DNA of 64,000 nt from Brugia malayi (taxonomy: Eukaryota > Nematoda > Chromadorea > Rhabditida > Onchocercidae), in contig NW_025062479.1 in assembly GCF_000002995.4 (NCBI RefSeq), positions 2,191,721 through 2,255,720 on the forward strand, written 5' to 3'. A program made the translations under genes and the position numbers. Position 1 is the stretch's first letter; each line of letters opens with the position of its first letter. The notes beneath the pieces were generated by a model that had not been told where the DNA came from, ran no database searches, and was given only the letters and a program-made list of their open reading frames with translations. Below, piece after piece: positions 1 through 12,500 of this stretch.

Positions 1-589
1 ATTCATATATCCTATATTCATCATATCCTATTGTCGTTACCAATTTGATGATTACTCTAACAAAATATTTTCATATAATTAAATTTCTTAGACTGAAATT
101 CAATCGTTAATTTAACCTATTATTATTAGTTTTTAATATTTGTTCAATTTCTTTTAACTAAATCAAAAAAAGAAAAATTTTCTCAATAAGAACATTATTG
201 CTAGGAAAATTCATAGATTATCCTTTATTCAAAATGAATGAAATTCAAGCTGAAAATAAAAATGCCTAATTTAAATGGAGACAAATAAGTGGTAATCAAA
301 AAATCATATTTCTTTAAGTTTTTCCTTTTCATTTTTAAGGTTTAAGAAAAAAGCATGAAGTAAACGCAATTTTCACTGATAATAAAAGCATTTTGTGAAA
401 TTCAATTTTTTCAAAATTTTATAATACCAAGGCAACTTTTGCTATCTAACACACAAATACTGCTTATGCTTTTCTTAAGAAAAAAAAACCTTAAATTTTG
501 ATTTAGTTAGAAAATAATTCAAAGATTTAACAAACTTTTATAGATGATAAAACACAATATATAATTATATACATAAAAAAAAAAAGTAC
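1..589. other. copine intron or edge sequence, no exon recognised
   Basis: This is the minus-strand intron after the last visible copine exon. I searched the reverse complement for the next expected piece of the copine A domain (the segment after the FPL motif) and found no open frame with copine similarity. The remaining copine exons should lie left of base 1. The stretch is AT-rich with short A and T runs. Confidence 0.6.
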
Positions 590-3500
590 CAAGGGAAAAT
601 GAAAATTGACGCGATTATCGCCGGGTAAACGGGCACCAAAACCGTAAGCATAAAACAATTGACTGTTATTGTAGTACTGGCAAATTTCGGCAATCGCTTG
701 AATAGCAATTTCGTACTGACTGGCACTTTCATCATCAACATGGTGTAGTGATGCCATATTACCGGAAGGTAAATTTGACTTCGTAAAATCAATTGCCACT
801 GTAAATTCGAGCTCAGTTCTGAAAGTTAAATGTCTAATTTGAAGTCTTTTTTTTTTTTTAAATTTGAAAATTTTTTTTTTTTTAAATCTGTTTTTGTATT
901 AATTATACTGTTTATACATCCAAATTCAACTTTAAATCCGAGAAATTTTAACACTTCATCGAAAACAATTTGTCAACGATTTTTTCATTATCAGCTTTAA
1001 ACTATATTATTTCAACCTTTACAGCTAAGATTTGAACACTTTCTGTCCGATATTTACACTCAAAGTGCAAAAAACCAGATAAAATTAGTTTTCAAAAGAT
1101 TTACAATTTCATTACCCGCCAGTTATGAAGTCGAGAAAGGTGTAATCCATCCAACAATACACCCTATGAAAGTGAAGTTGTCCAGAATCAACATATTTTT
1201 TGTTTTTCTTCATCTTTTTCTGATTGATTAGCTGAAAATCAATTACAGAATAAGCAACAATTTTCGAGTATCATCTCACATTTTTTCCAACCAAATCATC
1301 TAGTTCCCAGACAACTCTCAGGTTGATTAATCATTTAAACATAAAATTTCTCTTTCCACATCAAATTCTACGTCAAAAGGCTTATTTAAGCATGGAAACT
1401 GTTTGAGAATATTTTCGAAGTTAAGTGCTTCAACACATATCAGTTAATTCTCAGTACAGTTATCGCTTAACAACAACAGCAGCAACAACAAAGTATAATA
1501 ACAAGTTATAAAAAATACCTGTTAGCAGTGCTAAATTTGCATCTTTCTAAATTTGATTAAAAACTGGAGACTAAACCAGTATTTGAAAGTCTCATCAAAA
1601 TATTTCAAATGATCATGCAAGTAATGCAAATAACTTTGTCATGATTTAGATGGATGAAGAAGAGCAAATAAAATGAGAATACAATAGAGTAACAATATAT
1701 TTCAAACTAACCGGTAAAGTGACATCTTCTTTGTTAAGTAACCTGTTAACTGTAGTACGACAATTACCAACCAAATCATGGCTAAAATTGTTGAAAGTTG
1801 ATTTGAAATTTTTGAAATTGAAATTTTATTAAAAGCTATTTAAAAGCGAAATAATCAATAACATTAGCAACGATGAAACTTACTTCCCATCTTTGTCCCA
1901 GTCAAAGCATTCGACAAGAAATTCCCTAAAATTAAAAAATGCAAATCTTTTGTCCTTTTTCTCTTCTTTTCTCTAAATTCATTATATAAATGATTGCAGG
2001 AAAAAATTGCGTAGTTAAAAATTTGAAATATTTACCGATCTTTATCACCGTAACAAAGTTGATCAATATGTATTTCGAAGGGTTTCCATTTTGGATTCAA
2101 ATTTTGTTCATGATAACGTGTACGGTATGCCAGCTGATATCTAAATGTTCACTCAATTTAATTGAAATTATCCCAAAATGGAAATATGCATTATTAAAAA
2201 TTCAGCAACATTATTCTCTTCTTTTCAAATTTGACTGAATTTTTTCTTTGAAAAACGAAGAAAGCTTATTTTGAAATTTCAATAGAAACTATTCACGTAT
2301 TATCAATCTCACATCTCTCTCTCTCTCTCTCCGCTTTATATTAATCTGATAAAGAATCTCTCTAGTTTCAGACAACTTTGTTTACTAAAAACAGTAGAAA
2401 TATTTCATTATTTAAAATAAAACAAAAAGAATCGAAATCGTGCAAAAATTTATTTTCCCTTTTTTGGAAATTATTTATAAATTAAAGTTAATGCCAAAAA
2501 AAAAAACAGTTTAACCAGAGAATAACATTTTCACATATTCTCAGAACTTTATACAACGGTGTGAGTGATGGAAGGAAATTTCTTTTGTTTTTTTTTTTTT
2601 AATATCTCAAAGGTCATTTTTTCCAATATTTCAAGGATCTCACAAAAATCTTTTAAACAAAAATCGAATAATACATTGAATTGATTTTTTTTTTTAAATA
2701 AAAAATTGCTTAACAGAAGGAAATTAATGTGTTATTATTAATTGAATGTTATTAAAATGATTCACATAAAACATCGCTTAGTAAAAAAGTTGTTGAATTG
2801 TTGAAGCTTATTGCGTTATATTGAGATATTATTCTTAAATAAGCTGGCTATATTATATATCATTTTAATGAGCATTCCTTCCTTCATACTTTTTTTATTG
2901 ATAATTTATTACTGTTATTTCTTTCATATTTATTTATTTAAAATTAAAAATATGCTATTAAACAAAAAAGCAAATTGAAGTAATTTTGTGTTTGTTTTTT
3001 TAACTTAAAATAGGTCATAAAAAAATAGATGCAACTTCTAATATTAAAAATACTCCTCTGTGGACAGCCGCTTTTCATGGGAAAGGAACTTGAATGCCCT
3101 AGTCAAGTTGTGAATCATCCCATCCGATAAGCCTTTCTAAACAAAACAGATCTCAACTAAAAGATAAGAGGAAGTGTGTCAATGGATAGGATAGGTTCAT
3201 TAGTCTTAGGGGACCATCCTAAGAAAAGGACAACTTCTAGACTCAATTATAAAGATATTTGGTCCAAGAGTTGTTAAAAAATTTTGGGGGGTGAAAATTC
3301 ATAACGGACATACTTGGCTAACTTGAAGAAGTTATGAATAATCACTGAAGCTCAGCTTTGAGCTGGCTATGGGCTACACAAGAAATAGTTGTTGAATTCA
3401 TTGTTCACCAAATTATAATTATTTATCATCGTAAATTGAAAAATTTAATGAATGATTTTCTCATGTGCTGATGACAATTTAAAAAAAGTTATCTTGTAAC

Positions 3501-6500
3501 AAAAAATTTTTAGATTGGACATTTACGCATGATAAACAGGTAATAATCAACTTATTGAATGAAGGAACAAGAAACTTCAATCACCAAATTTTAATTCATA
3601 TCAAGAGAGATCATTACTACTAATTGATAATCCGTTTTTACGGTAGCTCTTTGAATTTTCACAGTTAAAAGCTACAACACCTTAAGCTAGTTAAAGCATG
3701 GGCCAAAGTCAGATTTTTTACGATAAAATCTGCTGATATTTATCAGATAATTAATGTTTCGAAATTGAAAAATGCATTTGGGTTATAAAATTTTGTCTTA
3801 TCCTCTTTATTTATTACACCTTTCATTACATAACTATTCAGCTTTGCAATATTTTCCAGGTAATGTGCTTGAGTAATTATCGGAAGAAAATACATTCAAT
3901 GAGTTCACCGAATTTCAAAGTAGTGATTTCTATGCTACGGAAATAAACAAATTTATTTCTCGTAATCTATTCATTGTCATGGTTACTACTTTGATGAAAA
4001 AGATGTGCTTAAGCTTATTCATAAGAACTGAAATTCACGCACCGAAAGTGCAGTTTCTTGTGCATAAGCGTAATGCATATTACATCTAAATTTGAAATTT
4101 AATTCTTACGTTTTATCCTTATTGATTCGGGAAATTTTTAGAAACGGATCACATTTGCCCAGAAAATCTTTCCTATCCAATTTTGTTGCGCTACATACAA
4201 AATAAACTGATTCTTGCCTTCCTTTACTCATTTCTTCAGCTGTCACTGTTATCGTACCATAATTTTTTCCATCTTTGCTGCAAAAAAATAACAAATTTGT
4301 AGTAAGAATAAATATGTAATTAAAAAAGTAATAAATTGTAAAAAATAGCAAAAATCTTTTGGAACAAAAAATTCAAACACAAAAATTGGTGTAAAATATC
4401 AATACTTGAAATGAAGTGAATGTGAAATTTGCATTTTAATTTTGCTTTAAAAATTTTTTTTTAAAAAAAAAGCTCTTTAAAAACTTGAAATAATAATAGA
4501 TGTGGAAAATTTGCAAATATCTTACAACAATTTGACCGTCTTCCTGTTACACTTTGATCCCAGTATTTCATGTAACAAAAGAGAAGCCGAACCAATCTGT
4601 GTCTTCTCTTTTCCAGGTCCTTTATCAAATCTGAAAATTTACTTCGTTTTATTTCCAGATAGTTGATAAACATTAAATAAATCAGAGATTAAAATTGAAA
4701 TCCGATATCTTCCAATAATTTTTCTTTCCTAAATATAAGTTGCTATAGCCTTCTTTTTAAAATTTTCTCAATTTGTATTTTCAATATACGCTTGTATTAT
4801 TCCCTGAATGTAGACATAAGTATGGATATTCGGCTTACTGATTACGAGAATAACTAAAGATAGCTAGTTTGTTCGCTTGATCAAACAAATCTTTGTATCA
4901 TCTCAAAAAAAAGAAAAGACAAAACAAAACAAAACAAAAAAAAGGAAGGGGAAAAAACAGAAAAATTAAATATTATATTATTTGCAAAAGTAATTATAAC
5001 ATTTTCAAAATAATCATGCTATTATCAGAAGTACTTGAAATAATTCTTTCTCATACAATTCAAAAAGTATCCGTTGTTGTTCCTCAAAAAAATATGCAAT
5101 ACGTATTTTTGTTGCCCAATCAGGATTCAAACAGTTATTTATCACCTAAAAATATATATTAAACTTTAGGCATATATGATTAGATCGTGGAGAATAATTT
5201 CATATGCATAAAATGCAATTTTAGTATTTTGTTAGATTTGTATGATTAATTTTGACAATATAATTGCTAATTATTGAAAATTTTTGAATAATTCTATGCT
5301 ACAAATAAAATATAAAAATTGATGTTTACTTCTGTTCGCCCAATTTCTTTCCATGTTCTACATCTGACTAATCCAGCACTTGCTTCGCTTACAATACAAA
5401 AAGGATCAGTGTAGGAATCTGTATCAACATCTTTGATATCACTAAACAATTATTTTTAATGTATTTTAAAATCAAAAAGTTTTTTAAATTTAAAAATTTC
5501 CGTATAAAATAATAGTTCTTTCTTTTTCACCTTTTAATATTCTATTCTAAATTTCAGAATGCTAAATCATTTTCACATCTACAAATTTAGAAATATTAAA
5601 ATAATGAAATAAGGAAACCGTGCTGATATAGTTAGTACGACATCAGAATACGGTCGTCCCTGATCTTCAACTTCCATCACACGGCCACTTTGTTGCCTTT
5701 CACTGAAAGTTCGTTATTATTCATCACATTATTGATTTCACTTTTTCCCTTTTTTTTTTCCTTTTTTTTTTAAACATATTTTTACAAATTGTTGTAGCTA
5801 ATAAACATTTGGTACAAACAACTTACTCTCTTTTTTTCGCTTTTTTTTTATTTTTTGGGATTGAAACATTTTGATTAGTCTCAAATTACACTTTTCTAAA
5901 ACAAAAAAAAAAAAAAAAAGTTGATAGCTAAAACGTCATTTTTATGCTTTATGCTAATGATCACTGTTCAGAAGATTTAAATTTTGATTTCTTTAATAGC
6001 TATAAAAATGAAATCTCCTTTGACATTTAAGCTTTGAAATTTTATAAATTAAAATTAAACATAATCCATATTAGACGACAATACTCTGAAAGCGTATTGA
6101 ATCATGAAAACAAATCTTTTAAAAAAAAAATTATTTTCGCTTTTTTTTTTTTTTTTTTGTTAAAGAATATGTCTAGCTATTTTGTGATTTAAATGGACGA
6201 AAAATGCATCAAGAGCATTATGAATAGATCATACAAACACAATTTTGGACAATTTAACTTTATTTTGTTTTCTTTTTTTTTAAGAAAAAAATGCAATTAA
6301 ATTGTGATTTACAACTATACAAAGTTTGAAGATAATATATTGCATTTTCAAATATGCTTAAAAACTTTGCTTGACTTTTCACTTTTCATTTTTTTTTTTT
6401 TTTTTATTTCTCAGATGATTTGAAAAAGTTTCGCAAATCTGTATGTTTACGTCATCAAATTGATCAAATACATAAGTGTTCACAAATACATAATTACAAC

Positions 6501-9500
6501 TTCACTAAAAGCAGACGTTAATTGAAGTTTCGTTAATGGAACAAAATGCTCTTTCATGTTTAAAAAATTAAAGATCTGAAAGGAAAAAAAAAAACGAGAA
6601 AATCATTATTTTTCTATTTTGCTTACATTCTTGTTTGTTAGATCAAGTGATGGGCAAGTTAAAAAGTCAAAACAGAGTGAAATAAAAACATAGAAGAATT
6701 AATTCGTTCTCAAGTCAGTATTTTAAATATTTTAAACAAATTAAACGAAAAAAAAAATTCCAGAATTCATTATTCATTGGTTGTTTTTCACCATGTCTTT
6801 TTTGGATGAAAATTGTGTTAAATTTATAATATTTGCTTTTTATAAATTCGTGTTGTATTAACTTCAAAATAATTGTTCAACTTGATAAGCTTATTCAGGC
6901 AGCCTATTATATGGATGATCAATAATATCCATTTGAAACTAAAAATGCTAAAGCATTGTGAATTTATTCATAGCATCAAGAAGAAATTTGAAAATAGAAA
7001 ATGTCATTGCAGAATATTAACTATTTCTCATCGCACTAGGCGAGTTGATTTTCATTAAGTGAAGTGGTGATATAGTTAAATTAGTGATATAAGATTGGAC
7101 CATTTTAATGCAATGCTTCAACTCATAAAACTTAACTTTTGCATAATCATAGGAATACATAATCTTACAGTGTTATTCGCCAAGCTATTTCAATTAATTT
7201 CTGAATTTTTAGCCTTTTCTATTTCTCGTAAAAATTGATATCGAATATATTTTCTGAAATAACTAGACAGAACGATTTTGAATCATTTTGATGAAGCAAC
7301 ATGCCAATTATTATTATCATAATCATTATCATTGCCATTAATTGTTATTATTACATAACACTATTATTGTTAACATTAGTTATTAAAAGTCCAAATTATT
7401 CCTTTCCTTACACCTAATCATTTCATTTTTTCATCAAATAAAAATTAAGTATTCTGAGTTTTAAAAATAACAGTTATTTGATGCAAAATTTGGAGAGTAA
7501 ACAAAATAAGAAAAATGACAAAAAAGTATATCCTATAGAAAAAAAAAAAAATTAAAATTTTAACAATTAACAAGCAATCGGAATGCAATATTTTAAACAA
7601 CAATAATAATAATACTTATTTACTTCACTGTTAATTGAGATTAAAATGCCACATGTTAAAAAATTTCCTGCTCTAATTAATTAATAACAATACATCATGC
7701 TTGCTATATCAATAATCTATTATAATATATCCTGGAATGGAGAAAAAAAGGTTATTTGCCATAAAGCGTTCCAATTTACTTCATCTAAAATTCCGGCCAA
7801 ATACTAGGCTATCCTTTCTACTGTCATTGAAAGAGTTAAAAAAAAAAGAAAACAAGACACAAAAAGTACTCTCGAACAACTTTTGCTCATCCCAGATCCA
7901 CCCCTTCGTCACTTTGTTAAAAAAAAAAAAAAAAAAAGAGCAAAGAAAAAACGACTCAAGAGAGGGAGGGAGAAACAAGTAAATGGATCAACAAACAATG
8001 TTAAACATTTTTTAAAAATTTCATTTTGTTTATCACCACTACATCAATTAATATCTGATTATTATTATTACTGTTATCAAATAACTTATCATCAAACAAT
8101 TTTTATTCATTTTTTATCATTAAATGAATTACATGTGATAATAGTGCTATTCACTCATTTTTTTTCTTCTCTCCTAAAACAAAGATTAGAAATAAAAGTA
8201 ATAGTTTCTGGAAAAGTTTTTTTTTTTTTTTTAATATATGAAAATGACAGAATGAGAAGAAACTGAAGAAAGGAAAAGAGAAAATAGTAACAAAAAAAAA
8301 AGGGAACAAATTATATTACAATAAATGCCAACTTACTTTATCATGACGATTTGATCCAATGTTTGTGGATCCATAATCAATGGTGTCATTAAAATATAAA
8401 ATATGAACTGATACTAGCAATACATGTTTCACCATTCGACAACCATTAAAAGCATACTTATAAGAAAGAAATTAGAAAAATAGGGCGTTGCTAAGAGCGC
8501 TAACTGTTTAGACCTGGAATGTGTATATTCATATCCACGTCGACCTATGCATATATATTTATATATTATATACATTTGCATATTTAATATGTATTTATAT
8601 ATAAGTCAAATATATATTATATATTACTTATTATATATAGGTATAGATATAGCCCACAGATCATACGGGAACATTTATATGCCTACAAAGTATACGCCAT
8701 TTGTATGTCTAATTAATAAACTAATGATAAATATTTGGTTAAAGTAAAATATTCAACTTGATTTAATCAAAAGAAAAAGAAAGCAAAAAAAAAAAAAGAA
8801 AGAGAAAAAAAAATTACTCCAACTACTTTTATTATGATAACTATTGAATTTATTATTCTATATCTATAGAACAATAAATTTTAAACAATTTTTGGAATTA
8901 TTTGTTATTTCATTTAAAATTTTATGTTACATAATAACATTAATAAGTTAAAAGGATAAAAAAAGTGTAATATAATTAGGAATGCTAAAACTACCTAAAA
9001 ATTTTATATGCTAAATTAATGAAACAGTCTAAAACGAGAATGCAATCGAATAATACTACTATTTTTCCTAAATGAAAGAAGCTCAGAATGTTAGCCATTT
9101 AATCAATCCTTTCCATCATATCTACTTGTTGATTTAGGTGTGTCGATGGTGAGTCTAATTTACTATCACTCTTACACTGCAACAAAATGATACAGCATTG
9201 AAAATCTGGAACTACTACAACTGCATCCTCATAAAATATTAGCATCTCACCTGAAGTAGATTAATTATACAGAAACAGAAAACATTTCACTAGAAAATTA
9301 TTCTATTTTGCTATTACATATGAAATGCTTCAATAGTATCAAAAGAAAGAAGATAAAGTGATAAAATAAACTTTTTTTTTTTTAAATTTTAAATTCAAAG
9401 CAAAAAGGAAAAAAAAAACACACAAAAAATGCTTAAAATATTCTTAATTCAAAAAAAAAAAAAAAAAGAAGACAATATACATTATAAGATTATTCTTTTT

Positions 9501-12500
9501 GCTTCGTTTTTTTTTTTTTTTTTGTTTAAAAAAAGGAAAAAAAAAATGAAGAATGAAGTATATAAACTTACATAGTTTATATATATTTTAATATCTAAAT
9601 TAAGCATAAAATTAAAAACGATTTTTTTATGGAAAAAAAAATGCAATAATTTTTGGATCGAATAACTAAAATATAATATTTACAGTCATATTTGAAGCTC
9701 ATGAATGTTAGGCAAAATGCACTTCTGGGAAATCGCTTCTAAATAACTTGGCTTTACATAAATTGCTGTGTTTTTTTTCCGTTTTATCCCTGTTTCCGTC
9801 TCTCTCTCCTTTTTTTTTCCCTTTTTGATAAATACTATAACATTTACCAAAAAAATATTTATAGCTCTTTAACAGTTGTGAATAAAATTTTGTATTTGTC
9901 TTTTTTTTTTTTTTTTCTTTAAATCAGTTTGAATCTCTTAAATATTAAAAATTTGAAGTAGTTGCAAATGTTATCATCATTTTATCATTTGCTTCTTAAA
10001 GTTGTATGTGGAAAACTTCAATAATATCTTTTATTTATTAATTCATATAGGCATGGAAAAAAAAGGATATGAGAAATATAGTTGATCTAAATAATTTTCA
10101 TTTTCTTTTTACTTAATATATGGATTTTTTTTTTTTTTAATTTTTCAAAGACAATTTTCATATTTTACTAAATTACTAGTAAAATAATTTATTTTTGCAT
10201 TGTGAAAAACTTGCTTTAAGTGCTGTATTTCTACAGAAAAAAGAACGGGAACAATCAATAAAAGTTTTAGAAAAGAAAACAACGCGGAAATGATGAAAGG
10301 ATATGCTAACATTTTTTTTACTGATAAAAAAAGGAAAAGATAAAAAATAGTAAAATCACTTTTTTTTTTGTTTTTTAAATTTTCCGAAAGAAAAAATAAG
10401 GTTAGCAATGAAGTGAAAATACGATATGTGATTTTAAGCATAATTTTCTTTTTATTTTCCTCACTTCACAATTAAATGTTACTTTTGATTTCTTAAAAAA
10501 ACTTCTTATCGAATCATTCTCATTTTACTAAACTGTTTCATGTTGTTTATTTATTTATTTATTAATTTATTTCTTGATATTAAAACATGGAATTCTTACT
10601 TTTTATCAAATATCATCATCAGATGATTTGTTTTGTATGAGTGAGAAGGATCAAATGTTCCATTATTTTTTAACATGTTGTATGAGTAAATAAAGAGGAA
10701 GAAATTGAAATCAAACAATATGACAGAAAAAGGTTTTTAAATTTAAAAATTTCTACAGATTTTCATCAAACATCTAAATCGATCATTTCCTCAATATCAT
10801 ATTTAATCTTTTCTCTTATAACAAGATGCCGCTTCTACATTCTCAAGCACATATTTATTTTTTATTTTATTTTATTTTTTTTAGGAAAAGAAGGATATAG
10901 CAATAGAGGAAGAGAGAGAGAGAGAGAGGGAGAGAAAAAGAAAAACGAAATTGAAATAAATTTTTAACGATTCGTTTGCAGCTGTTCAATATCAAATCAT
11001 AGTTCATTTTTGGTTTATCTCAAATAAGCGCTAGTAAATAATTTTTTGCAATTAACAATGAACCCGATGTTATCAGGACATTTGCACTATGGTAAAATTA
11101 AAGGTAAAATTAAACTTTCATGACATTTTTTGAAAGTATTTGAATTTTAACGATTATGTAATTGCTATATTATTATTACTTATTATTAACAATAATAATA
11201 TTATTATTATCATTATTATTTTCATTTTTTTTTTTTTGTATTATTATTATTATAAAAATTTTATGAAACATCATATTTGCATAATCAATCAAATTCATTT
11301 CTTTTTTTCCAGAATATCAAACAACAATGAGATTATTTCTCAATTATTCTTCTATCTTTTCGTAACTTTTCAAATGATATTTCATTTGCTTTCCTTCCCC
11401 CTCATAAATGCAAGATTTTAAACTGACTATTTGATTTTTTCGCTTCTTTTTTTTTCTTTCCCTTTTTTTTTTGTCTTTTATTTTTTTCCTTTTTTCGTAT
11501 TCAACTGATCACCACTTATGATAATGAGAATTCAGTTGCTTTCCCAATTACCATAGTGAAGTTTTTGTTTTTTCCCTCCCTCAACCTCCTCTTTCCTCAT
11601 CAATTCATACCATAAAATTCCCAGAAGATTTTAAATTCATTATTCTCATCGTTCATAATTTTTCTATTTTTTTTTTTATTCCAATTTATGCTGTCACCAC
11701 TATAAAATATTTTTAAAGCAAAAGAAAAAAAAAAAAAACAGAAACAATCCTAACATTATTGCCATCAGATTAAAAAACTAATTGAATAGAAAGAGCCATT
11801 TGATTGATGATAAGTGAAATAATAAACTCTTTCTTTGTTTCCTTTTAAGACATTCTGTTGTTTTTTATTTCTGTTTCACATTTATTTCAAAAACATTAAT
11901 AAAAAATGCAAATTTTGTCATATCATATATTTTTATTGATGATCTCATTTTCAATATCATAGCCATAATTTATAATTTCCTTTTATCAATTTTATTTTTA
12001 ATGATTTTTTAATTTAGACATAATTTGAAATTAACAGTTAAAATTTTTTTGCTATTAAAAGAATTTCTTTAGTTTTTTAATGATCATCCAGATATTACTT
12101 TGTCGAATTTGTCTTTTGTCCTCAATCAAGTTTTTCCTTTTTCTTTTTGTTTTTTGAACAATCCCAAATGGGTATTAATTCTATATTTGCGTGTATAACA
12201 AATATTTATTTGCTGAACTCAACATTTCCATTTGTTAGACTTATTTTAGCATATTTGGTTCATTTTCCAGAACAAACATAGAAATTTGATCCTATCGAAG
12301 GATAATCCAACTATCATTATCAAGTTGTAAATATTATCAACCATATTATCAGTCAACATATTGTGAAATAAAAGTATGATAAAATACTCATACAAACTGC
12401 ACACTCATACAAACTAATTTTATTGTTGATTGCAATAATTTGCTGCCTAAAGTAGTAAAAAAGAATCTGAAGTCGGAAAATAAGAAAAGCAATTTGAGAA

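Noticed and set aside
1500..1560. Possible extra copine exon reading KDANLALLT
   Set aside because: The phase did not fit. Extending the neighbouring exon to an acceptor at 1234-1232 gave a continuous, copine-like exon (1116-1231) instead.
1990..2238. 82-codon plus-strand frame
   Set aside because: It lies antisense to the copine exon 2036-2140, which has clear C2B similarity.
7781..7978. Minus-strand frame containing GWIWDEQKLFES
   Set aside because: It looked exon-like after a pyrimidine run, but the acceptor is weak, the phase does not fit the copine, and the rest is poly-Phe from homopolymer.
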